A DNA stretch of 6,104 nt from CAYRGQ01 sp964444885. GTDB lineage: Bacteria; Bacteroidota; Bacteroidia; Sphingobacteriales; Sphingobacteriaceae. The first letter of the stretch is position 1. Every line of letters starts with the position of its first letter. Made by a program: the position numbers and the translations under genes. Below are positions 1-5,977 of this stretch, piece after piece. The notes under the pieces are model-generated. The model made no database searches and had not been told where the DNA came from. It saw only the letters and a list, made by a program, of their open reading frames with translations. The stretch covers positions 1 to 6,104 of the forward strand of contig CAYUIZ010000154.1 of the NCBI GenBank assembly GCA_964444885.1, given 5' to 3'.

Positions 1-148
1 TTTTTGATTTTTGGTCATTGTTGGCTAGTGTCAAGCAGTTGATGTTACAAAGCTGGACCAATTCCGGGTTTATAGCTAATTTTTTCTCCACAATTCACAT
101 TTTGGGAGGTGCGTATTTTTGCCTTTTACCGATTTATTTTTAATAAAA

Positions 149-176
149 TTGCAACGGGAAGCTCAAATCGTTGCGA
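149..176. repeat. Small inverted repeat upstream of the receptor gene
   Basis: The arms TTGCAACG (149-156) and CGTTGCGA (169-176) pair over eight positions, one of them a G-T wobble, around a 12-base loop. No T-run follows on the + strand, so it is unlikely to terminate rightward transcription. On the minus strand a T-rich stretch follows, so weak leftward termination is possible, but no minus-strand gene ends here. It could be an operator half-site pair or chance. Confidence 0.3.
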
Positions 177-192
177 TATCAAAAAAAACTTT

Positions 193-220
193 GCGGCCAT
201 CCCCCTGCCGCGCTTTATTT
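193..220 (+). terminator. Weak terminator-like hairpin
   Basis: A five-base G+C stem, GCGGC (193-197) with GCCGC (207-211), closes a nine-base loop. It is followed by T-rich sequence (about 214-220) and preceded by a run of eight A residues at 181-188. The shape resembles a short intrinsic terminator, perhaps for transcription entering from the left of the window. The stem is short and the T-run is interrupted, so this is a weak call. Confidence 0.22.
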
Positions 221-240
221 GTCTGTTAAACCCCTACAGA

Positions 241-265
241 CTTAACGCTAACTTAACATGTAAAG
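241..265. promoter_or_regulatory. Phased CTTAAC motifs and near-palindrome, candidate regulator site
   Basis: CTTAAC occurs at 241-246 and again at 252-257, 11 bp apart, close to one helical turn. A TAAC lies between them (249-252). The second copy forms the left half of a near-perfect palindrome, CTTAACATGTAAAG (252-265), in which 12 of 14 positions match the reverse complement. It sits just upstream of the -7-like box at 290-297, where an activator or repressor could act. No known regulator can be named from the sequence. Confidence 0.3.
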
Positions 266-289
266 CATCCGAAATTGGATATTGCTTGC

Positions 290-297
290 TATTTTTG
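290..297 (+). promoter_or_regulatory. Candidate -7 box of the receptor promoter
   Basis: TATTTTTG matches the Bacteroidota -7 consensus TAnnTTTG exactly. It would start transcription near 303, giving a leader of roughly 50 bases before the ATG at 357. No TTG-type -33 element lies at the usual 19-21 bp spacing, so the promoter is either activator-dependent or the match is chance in AT-rich DNA. The same octamer also occurs at 114-121, which lowers its weight. Confidence 0.38.
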
Positions 298-356
298 CGC
301 CGTGAAATATCATGTATACTTATCATTTCAACACAACCACAATCAAATCAATTCGT

Positions 357-3300
357 ATGAAGAAGTTTTTACTTTTGGTATTGCTTTCCTTTAGCGGGAT
401 AGCGTTCCTTGATGCCCAGGTAACGACGAGTAGCTTGACCGGCTCGGTCTCGCACGTCGACGGGCAAAGCACGCCGGGCGCCACCGTCCGCGCGACGCAC
501 GTGCCCAGCGGTACGGTCTATACTGGATCGACCAATGAGCAAGGGCGGTTTAACCTCGCTAACATGCGGGTAGGCGGTCCGTACCGGGTGGAGATTACCT
601 ACGTAGGGGCCACGCCTGAGGTGTATGAGGATATTTACCTCCAATTGGGACAGGCGCTTATCCTCAATGCTGTATTGCGTGGAGACGCACTTTCCTTAGA
701 GGAAGTCGTTGTGATGGGTGGAGCGCGGTCGAATACCGACCAAACTGGAGCTGCAACGAATATCGGTACCCAGCAAATCAACAATATGCCAACGGTGAGC
801 CGAAGCATCGGCGATCTGACGAAACTGACGCCGCAAAGCAATGGCTTCTCATTCGCTGGCCGCGACGGCCGGTACAACAACTTCCAAGTAGACGGGTCAA
901 ACTTCAACAACGGTTTCGGCTTGAGCAATTCGCCCATACCGGGGGCACAGCCCATCTCGATTGATGCATTGGAGGAAGTTCAAATAAACATCGCACCGTT
1001 TGACGTTCGCCAAGCGGGCTTCACGGGAGCTGGCATCAATGCCGTTACGCGTAGTGGTACGAACCAGTTCACCGGTTCGGTTTATGGCTTTTATCGCAAC
1101 CAGAACTTCTCAGGTACCCGTATCGGTGACGTGGAGCTCGACAATAGCGAAAAGCTGATGAACCGCGTATTAGGTGTACGTGTTGGCGGTCCGATTGTTA
1201 AGGACAAGTTGTTCTTCTTTGTAAACTACGAGCAGGATGATAAAACGGGTGCAGGTGCAGGCGGCTCTAACTTGTGGAGAGCTTCCGCAAACGGTGTTGC
1301 CGATCCGGAAAATAACATCACCCGCGTACGCGAATCAGACCTGGTCGCTGTTCAAAACCATTTAATTAACCAATGGGGGTATGACCCGGGGCGTTATCAA
1401 GGGTATGCCGACCAAGCGGAATCCGGAAACTATAAGTTCCTCGTGCGTTTGGATTACAACATCAACGAAAACCACCGCCTGGCGGTGCGTTATAACCAGT
1501 CGGTGAATGATGCCTTGAATCTGGTAAATGGAAACTCCGGTCCGCGCCCGCGAAGCGACTTCTTCCGCGCGAGCCAACATTCCATGGCGTTTGAAAAATC
1601 CAACTATGGCCAGCAAAACTCCGTGCGTTCCGTCGCCGTGGAGTTGAATAGCAGCTTCAGCTCCGCGTTGTCCAACCAATTCCTAGCCACGTATTCCCGT
1701 ATCCAGGACGTCCGGACTTCACCAAGCGAGGAGTTCCCGTTCATTGATATTTGGGATTCAAATGTACCCAACGGAACGGGTAACAATAACTACATCACGG
1801 CCGGTTATGAGTTGTTCACCAAGAACAACGACATGCTGAACGACAACTTCGGTTTTATCAACAACGTGACCTATTTGGCAGGTAGGCACACGATCACTGC
1901 CGGTGCTTCCTTTGACGTACAGAAATTCGGAAACAACTACGTCCGGTTGGGTACTTCGTACTACCGTTATGCGTCTGTGGAGGACTTCTTAACGACGGGT
2001 ACGCCAAACGAAGTTGCGCCCATTATGTTCGGTTTAACGTATCCGTACGAGGGCATGGATCCATATGCGCGTACGAATTTTGGCGTGGGTAGCGTATATG
2101 TGCAAGATAAATTCTCGCCAAACAGCCAATTGGATATCACCTTTGGTTTGCGGGCCGAATTGCCAATCTACCTGAACAAGTTGACGGCCAACCAGGCCAT
2201 CGATCAGCTGGAACTGTACGATACCGACGGATCACTGCGGACCTATTCGACAGGCAACTGGCCTAAATCACGTGTGATGTTGTCCCCACGTGTGGGTGTT
2301 CGTTATGATGTATTTGGCGACAACTCCCTGTTATTGCGCGGTGGTACGGGCTTGTTCTCTGGCCGCGTTCCGTTCGTATGGCTGAGCAACATGCCGTCTA
2401 ACTCAGGTGTACTGCAAAACACGATCGAGCCCAGCAGCTACGAGCAGGTCGAAGACTGGATTGGTGGGATCAGCTTCAATCCGGACGCCTACCACTGGTT
2501 GAATAATCCGCCCGCAGGTGCTGAGAACGTGTTCATCAAAACACCTTCTGCTGGCTTCCCGGGTGGTTTTGCATTGGTCGATGACGATTTCAAGATGCCG
2601 TATGTATGGCGGACTAGCGTAGGCGCGGATTACGCGATCCCTAATACACCGCTAACCTTGACCACGGACGTGATGTTCACCCAAGATTTGGTGTCGGTGA
2701 TGCAGTTCGCACCTAACCGCAAACCCACGGAGCACCGCCTGAATTACGGTGGTCCAGCGGAGAACGACGACCGCGAGTTCTGGCCTGCAGGAGCAAACAG
2801 CGCGCGCCATAATCCGAACGTAGGTACGAACAGTGGTGTGGTGTTGACGAATTCTGACGTAAATGGATACGCCTTCAATGCCACGGTCGGCGTGAGCGTT
2901 AACCCCCGCAGTGGCTGGCGCGGTGGCTTGTACTACACGTACAACAATGCCAAATCGCAGTCTGACAACCCTGGGTCTAACGCAGGCTCGGCATGGGGCT
3001 TTGCATCTGTTGACAACGCAAACGACCAAATTCTTTACCCTACGCAGTATGCGGTTCCTCACCGCCTAATGGGTAACGTATCGTACCGTTTTGAGTACGC
3101 TAACAACCTTGCGACGACGATTTCCTTGTTCTACGATGGTACGCAGCAGGGACGTTACACGTATGCGTATACGGGCGACATCAATCGGGATGGCGTCAGT
3201 GGAGATTTGATGTACGTGCCTAACGATGTTAACAACCTGAACTTTGCAACTGAGCTTGGCGGTAATCCGTATGCCACAGTTGAAGAGCAACGCGCTGCGT

Positions 3301-3692
3301 TGGACGCCTTCATCAATGGCGACGACTACCTGAGCTCGCGCCGTGGGCAATACGCCGAGAGAAACGCAGGCGTTATGCCTTGGCTGAACCGCTTTGACGC
3401 ACGCCTGCTGCAAGACGTGTTTGTCAACGCTGGCGGCAGAAGGCACGCGTTGCAACTGAGCCTTGACGTGCTGAACGTCGGCAACCTGCTGAATAAAGAT
3501 TGGGGCATTGCGCACCGTCTCACGGGTGCACAGAATATTCTGAACGTAGCGAGTGTGTCTGCTGACGGCGTACCTACGTTTACTGTGAACAAAGTGGGCG
3601 GGCAGTTCCCAACCAGCAACGAAATTACCGCTAACCAATCAACCTTCGGAACGACCTGGAGCATGTTGTTTGGCGTGCGGTATAGCTTCTAA
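357..3692 (+). CDS. TonB-dependent outer-membrane receptor, Oar-like
   Basis: Predicted 1111-residue TonB-dependent outer-membrane protein; its ligand is unknown. Residues 1-21 form a Sec signal peptide (KK, a leucine-rich core, then LDAQ), cut around A20/Q21. Residues 26 to about 106 are a carboxypeptidase-regulatory-like domain (SLTGSV, PGATV, NEQGRF). LEEVVVMGG at 114-122 is the usual Bacteroidota link to the plug (about 125-235, with FQVDGSNFNNGFG). The barrel begins near 226 (GINAVTRSGTNQFTGS) and ends in aromatic F1111. An acidic loop at 941-950 (D, N, DG, D) resembles a calcium-binding loop. Length and order fit Oar-like receptors. An in-frame ATG at 312 would add 15 residues before the signal peptide and lies just after the candidate promoter, so 357 is preferred. 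There is no Shine-Dalgarno sequence. No SusD gene follows, and an intrinsic terminator does, so the gene is probably monocistronic. Polymer import cannot be inferred. Confidence 0.93.
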   Translation: MKKFLLLVLLSFSGIAFLDAQVTTSSLTGSVSHVDGQSTPGATVRATHVPSGTVYTGSTNEQGRFNLANMRVGGPYRVEITYVGATPEVYEDIYLQLGQALILNAVLRGDALSLEEVVVMGGARSNTDQTGAATNIGTQQINNMPTVSRSIGDLTKLTPQSNGFSFAGRDGRYNNFQVDGSNFNNGFGLSNSPIPGAQPISIDALEEVQINIAPFDVRQAGFTGAGINAVTRSGTNQFTGSVYGFYRNQNFSGTRIGDVELDNSEKLMNRVLGVRVGGPIVKDKLFFFVNYEQDDKTGAGAGGSNLWRASANGVADPENNITRVRESDLVAVQNHLINQWGYDPGRYQGYADQAESGNYKFLVRLDYNINENHRLAVRYNQSVNDALNLVNGNSGPRPRSDFFRASQHSMAFEKSNYGQQNSVRSVAVELNSSFSSALSNQFLATYSRIQDVRTSPSEEFPFIDIWDSNVPNGTGNNNYITAGYELFTKNNDMLNDNFGFINNVTYLAGRHTITAGASFDVQKFGNNYVRLGTSYYRYASVEDFLTTGTPNEVAPIMFGLTYPYEGMDPYARTNFGVGSVYVQDKFSPNSQLDITFGLRAELPIYLNKLTANQAIDQLELYDTDGSLRTYSTGNWPKSRVMLSPRVGVRYDVFGDNSLLLRGGTGLFSGRVPFVWLSNMPSNSGVLQNTIEPSSYEQVEDWIGGISFNPDAYHWLNNPPAGAENVFIKTPSAGFPGGFALVDDDFKMPYVWRTSVGADYAIPNTPLTLTTDVMFTQDLVSVMQFAPNRKPTEHRLNYGGPAENDDREFWPAGANSARHNPNVGTNSGVVLTNSDVNGYAFNATVGVSVNPRSGWRGGLYYTYNNAKSQSDNPGSNAGSAWGFASVDNANDQILYPTQYAVPHRLMGNVSYRFEYANNLATTISLFYDGTQQGRYTYAYTGDINRDGVSGDLMYVPNDVNNLNFATELGGNPYATVEEQRAALDAFINGDDYLSSRRGQYAERNAGVMPWLNRFDARLLQDVFVNAGGRRHALQLSLDVLNVGNLLNKDWGIAHRLTGAQNILNVASVSADGVPTFTVNKVGGQFPTSNEITANQSTFGTTWSMLFGVRYSF

Positions 3693-3719
3693 GCGAAACC
3701 GGTCAAATACGGAATACAC

Positions 3720-3749
3720 AAAGCCGCCCCAGCCCGGGGCGGCTTTTTT
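3720..3749 (+). terminator. Intrinsic terminator of the receptor gene
   Basis: A perfect 10-bp stem, AAGCCGCCCC (3721-3730) with GGGGCGGCTT (3736-3745), closes a five-base loop (AGCCC). It runs into six consecutive T residues (3744-3749). It lies 28 bases after the receptor stop codon. The T-run is on the + strand only, so it acts on rightward transcription and should separate the receptor from the oxidoreductase gene. Confidence 0.92.
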
Positions 3750-3785
3750 GTGGCTGGACGGGTCATGCCTTAGGTGAATATTGGT

Positions 3786-3793
3786 TATCTTTG
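3786..3793 (+). promoter_or_regulatory. Weak candidate -7 box upstream of the oxidoreductase
   Basis: TATCTTTG matches TAnnTTTG exactly and is the only exact match I found between the terminator and the oxidoreductase start. No TTG lies at the right distance upstream. If it is used, the leader would be about 170 bases and would carry the palindromic repeat at 3851-3951. Confidence 0.2.
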
Positions 3794-3807
3794 GGAAACG
3801 CCGGGAG

Positions 3808-3951
3808 TCTCGGTATGGCAAGAAGGATGCGTCATTTCGGCTATTCACATTGTCATCCCGACGAGAGGAGGGATCTCGTTAATCCGGTAACATCGGAGAC
3901 ATCCCTGCCGTAGGCATGTGATGGGATACCTCAGCAAGCCTCGGTATGACA
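3808..3951. repeat. REP-like palindromic intergenic repeat, degenerate
   Basis: The outer arms are TGTCATCCCGA (3851-3861) and TCGGTATGACA (3941-3951), which is inverted with 10 of 11 positions matching. Inside, GGGATCTC (3870-3877) pairs with GAG-AC-ATCCC (3896-3905) with a two-base bulge. A second copy of the right end, TCTCGGTATGGCA (3808-3820), resembles CCTCGGTATGACA (3939-3951) at 11 of 13 positions. GTCATTTCGG (3831-3840) resembles a left end. Together these look like overlapping, decayed copies of a dispersed palindromic repeat of the kind common between Bacteroidota genes. Copy number in the genome cannot be seen from here. The element ends 21 bp before the oxidoreductase ATG. Confidence 0.65.
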
Positions 3952-3972
3952 ACGAGCTATACAAACAAACGC

Positions 3973-4995
3973 ATGAAAAAACTCGGATTCTTATCTTTTG
4001 GCCATTGGGCTAGCCACCCCGCGTATCAGACACGCACCGCAAGCGACACGCTGCTCCAATCCATCGATCTGGCCGTTGCGGCGGAAGAGATTGGCTTAGA
4101 TGGCGCGTACTTCCGTGTGCACCACTATGCCCAGCAATTGGCCTCGCCCTTTCCCTTGCTGGCGGCGATTGGTGCCAAGACCAGCACTATCGAAATCGGT
4201 ACCGGCGTCATCGATATGCGCTACGAGAACCCGCTCTATATGGTGGAGGATGCGGGTGCGGCCGACCTGATATCCGGCGGGCGCCTGCAGCTGGGCATTA
4301 GCCGCGGGTCGCCCGAGCAGGTGGTTGACGGCTGGCGTTATTTCGGCTACGAACCTGCCGAAGGGGAATCTGACGCCGACATGGCCCGGCGCAAGACACT
4401 GACGTTTTTGGAACACCTGAAAGGGGAGGGCTTTGCCGAACCGAATCCCTATCCCATGTTTCCCAATCCGCCGGGATTGCTCCGTCTGGAGCCACATTCA
4501 GCGGGGCTGCGCGACCGTATTTGGTGGGGTTCGGGTTCTAACGATACCGCCATCTGGGCCGGCGAACAGGGCATGAATTTGCAAAGTTCGACCCTGAAAT
4601 ACGACGAAAGCGGTAAGCCGTTCCATATCCAACAAGCCGAACAGATCCGGCTATACCGCGAAGCGTGGAAGAAGGCCGGCCACACCCGCGAGCCACGGGT
4701 GTCGGTGAGCCGCTCGATTTTCGCGTTGGTGACTGACCAAGACCGTGCCTACTTTGGGCAGGAAGCCAATCGAAAAGACAAGATCGGCTATATCGAGCAG
4801 GACCGCCGTGCCGTCTTCGGCCGCAGCTACGCCGACGAACCGGATAAACTGATAGATGAACTCGCTAAGGACGAGGCCATCCAAGAGGCAGACACCTTGC
4901 TGCTGACCGTGCCCAACACGCTCGGCGTGGAATATAACGTGCATGTGCTTTCGTCAATCTTGACGCATGTGGCGCCGGCACTGGGCTGGCGATAG
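3973..4995 (+). CDS. LLM class flavin-dependent oxidoreductase (luciferase-like)
   Basis: Predicted 340-residue cytoplasmic enzyme of the bacterial-luciferase-like superfamily, a TIM-barrel fold that uses reduced FMN (or F420 in some relatives) in monooxygenation or hydride transfer. The substrate is unknown. Visible landmarks are the first barrel strand KKLGFLSFGHW (2-12), AAEEIGLDGAYFRVHHY (36-52), IEIGTGVIDMRYENPLYMVED (73-93), and the motif AADLISGGRLQLGISRGSPEQ (96-116), a typical luciferase-family signature. WWGSGSN (184-190) and SVSRSIFAL (244-252) follow. The protein runs to a natural end (LTHVAPALGWR) and looks full length. An in-frame ATG at 3946 would add nine residues, but it lies inside the end of a palindromic repeat. 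The protein family normally begins at the MKK-like strand, so 3973 is chosen; A-rich sequence precedes it. No flavin reductase or pathway gene adjoins it. A specific reaction is not supported. Confidence 0.92.
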   Translation: MKKLGFLSFGHWASHPAYQTRTASDTLLQSIDLAVAAEEIGLDGAYFRVHHYAQQLASPFPLLAAIGAKTSTIEIGTGVIDMRYENPLYMVEDAGAADLISGGRLQLGISRGSPEQVVDGWRYFGYEPAEGESDADMARRKTLTFLEHLKGEGFAEPNPYPMFPNPPGLLRLEPHSAGLRDRIWWGSGSNDTAIWAGEQGMNLQSSTLKYDESGKPFHIQQAEQIRLYREAWKKAGHTREPRVSVSRSIFALVTDQDRAYFGQEANRKDKIGYIEQDRRAVFGRSYADEPDKLIDELAKDEAIQEADTLLLTVPNTLGVEYNVHVLSSILTHVAPALGWR

Positions 4996-5082
4996 GGGGA
5001 TAGATAGGTGCTCCATCTATACGGAGGTGCCGAGTCGGGAAAATTTGGTGTCGATTCGCGTTTGCACAATTCTTCACGGTCT

Positions 5083-5283
5083 CGGGTGAGGGTCCCGTCA
5101 CCCCGAACTCGATTCGGGGTTGCTTGTACTTACCGCCATTGCCGCAACGCCACTCCATACGTCGTAGGGGCAAAGGGTAGGTTGGTGCTTTACAGAAACA
5201 GATGCCGGACCGAGCCCGACATGACGGCGGGGAGGGGGAATGGTGACGGACTCTGGCACGAGGGTTAAGCGCATGACGGCAGG
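5083..5283. repeat. Palindromic intergenic repeat, second family
   Basis: The left end contains a perfect hairpin, ACCCCGAA (5100-5107) with TTCGGGGT (5113-5120), and begins CCGTCACCCCGAACTCG (5096-5111). The right end, CGAGCCCGACATGACGG (5211-5227), is a degenerate inverted copy of the left end, sharing the CGTCA, CG and CTCG blocks. CATGACGGC occurs at 5220-5228 and again at 5272-5280, as if a second right end follows. CGGGTGA (5083-5089) can also pair with TCACCCCG (5098-5105) with one bulged base. The pattern matches the general type of 'GTCACCCnGAACTCG ... ATGACGG' dispersed palindromes seen in many genomes. Its spread in this genome is not visible here. Confidence 0.6.
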
Positions 5284-5400
5284 CGAGCCTTATTCTCGCA
5301 GATGCACTTCCCTACCTTTGGTGCGACCACCCGGTCTGCCTTGAAACCCTGTAAAACAAACACTTCGATGACGACGAGTACGGTGCCGTTGCCTCCCAAT

Positions 5401-5423
5401 GGCGCGAGTTTTTAACTCGTGCC
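5401..5423. repeat. Strong hairpin, 10-bp stem with three-base loop
   Basis: GGCGCGAGTT (5401-5410) pairs with AACTCGTGCC (5414-5423) over ten positions, including one G-T wobble, around TTT. No T-run follows on either strand at the right distance, so a simple intrinsic terminator is unlikely. It may be part of a dispersed repeat or a structured RNA. No family is assigned. Confidence 0.5.
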
Positions 5424-5490
5424 TATGCCAACAATAATCTTCGAGACGGAGCTGGAAGTCTCCATTAAAAAAATTACACCGAATTAGGTA

Positions 5491-5521
5491 TTGTGTACTG
5501 AAGTTGTTGGTTGGATATTTG
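5491..5521 (+). promoter_or_regulatory. Candidate promoter of the lipoprotein gene
   Basis: A TTG at 5491-5493 is separated by 20 bp from GATATTTG (5514-5521), a one-mismatch version of the Bacteroidota -7 box TAnnTTTG. The spacing fits the -33/-7 arrangement. Transcription would start near 5527, giving a leader of about 45 bases before the ATG at 5573. Confidence 0.4.
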
Positions 5522-5572
5522 TAATAGGATGCCAATCTGAAATTACCGATTAATTCATGAAAACCTGCCAGA

Positions 5573-5977
5573 ATGAAATCGCCTAAACATATTGTAATCG
5601 CCATCTGCATGCCGTGTTTTTTTATGGCTGCATGCAAGAAAGATGATCCCCAGCCTTCCCCAACTTGGTGGGATTTTGGAGCGGGAAATACGGTAACCGA
5701 AATAATTACCCCAATTTCGGCTTTGTTTTTTTATTCAGGCAAGACGGTACGGGTATTTGATGGCGCCGACACGACCTTAGCCGCGGTCAACCGGGGCGAA
5801 GGCACCTATTCCATACTAGGGCGAACGGTGGCCGCCAAGTGCACCTATTTTGATGCCGGCGGTACCTTTTCGGCTACGGGGGGTGCCGTCAATGCCGGTT
5901 TCACCTTTCTGGAAGGTACCTGGGGCACGAGGGACAACACCTCCGGGTCGGGCAGATATTTTGTCGTGAAGCAATAA
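5573..5977 (+). CDS. Small lipoprotein of unknown function
   Basis: Predicted 134-residue lipoprotein. Residues 1-20 are a type II signal peptide: K2 and K5, the hydrophobic core HIVIAICMPCFF, then the lipobox MAA before the lipidated Cys21. The residues after it, KKDDP, fit the Bacteroidota lipoprotein export signal (Cys-X-Lys-Asp/Glu-Asp/Glu-X), which suggests display on the cell surface. The mature part starts with a proline-rich linker (26-30). It continues as a glycine- and aromatic-rich stretch with alternating short hydrophobic segments (YSILGRTV, CTYFDAGGTFSATGG, FTFLEGTWGT, YFVVKQ), consistent with a small beta-sheet domain. I do not recognise the family. No Shine-Dalgarno is seen. 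A candidate promoter lies about 50 bp upstream and the long repeat-bearing spacer separates the gene from the oxidoreductase, so it is probably transcribed alone. No functional role can be supported. Confidence 0.85.
   Translation: MKSPKHIVIAICMPCFFMAACKKDDPQPSPTWWDFGAGNTVTEIITPISALFFYSGKTVRVFDGADTTLAAVNRGEGTYSILGRTVAAKCTYFDAGGTFSATGGAVNAGFTFLEGTWGTRDNTSGSGRYFVVKQ

Larger units (their letters stand above)
1..356. other. Upstream intergenic region of the TonB-dependent receptor
   Basis: AT-rich stretch with no convincing gene. An open frame beginning with GTG at 109 runs into the receptor start, but its translation is low in complexity and resembles no protein family. The region holds two small inverted repeats (149-176 and 193-211), a phased pair of CTTAAC motifs (241-257) and a -7-like box (290-297), each listed separately. 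On the minus strand an ATG at 18-16 opens six codons (MTKNQK) before the window edge. This could be the start of a divergent gene, but it is too short to call. Confidence 0.6.
4996..5572. other. Gene-free spacer with repeats
   Basis: No convincing coding region lies in these 577 bases. Open frames on both strands (5008-5268 on +, 4865-5173 and 5290-5637 on -) cross the repeats and translate to protein-like strings without recognisable domains. The spacer holds a small hairpin just after the oxidoreductase stop (ATAGAT 5000-5005 with ATCTAT 5015-5020, no T-run), a palindromic repeat at about 5083-5283, a long-stem hairpin at 5401-5423 and a candidate promoter at 5491-5521. I saw no clear terminator for the oxidoreductase. 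Confidence 0.6.

Noticed and set aside
1..18. Possible start of a divergent minus-strand gene (MTKNQK)
   Set aside because: Only six codons are inside the window, and no promoter with correct spacing precedes it.
312..356. Longer receptor start at ATG 312
   Set aside because: It adds 15 residues (MYTYHFNTTTIKSIR) ahead of a complete signal peptide, and the ATG lies almost at the predicted transcription start.
109..360. 83-codon + strand frame starting with GTG
   Set aside because: It lies in AT-rich upstream DNA, overlaps the candidate regulatory sites, ends at the receptor start codon and has no recognisable domain.
3066..3638. 190-codon minus-strand frame inside the receptor gene
   Set aside because: It is antisense to a clearly conserved barrel region, and its composition is that of a shadow frame. 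The same holds for the other minus-strand frames under the receptor and the oxidoreductase.
357..3692. SusC-type polysaccharide-utilisation receptor
   Set aside because: No SusD gene or carbohydrate enzyme follows, and the sequence pattern is Oar-like rather than SusC-like.
5008..5268. 86-codon + strand frame after the oxidoreductase
   Set aside because: It starts with GTG in a small hairpin and is largely the translation of the palindromic repeat at 5083-5283.
5290..5637. 115-codon minus-strand frame
   Set aside because: It crosses the hairpin at 5401-5423 and the start of the lipoprotein gene and shows no recognisable domain. A decayed repeat is more likely than a gene.
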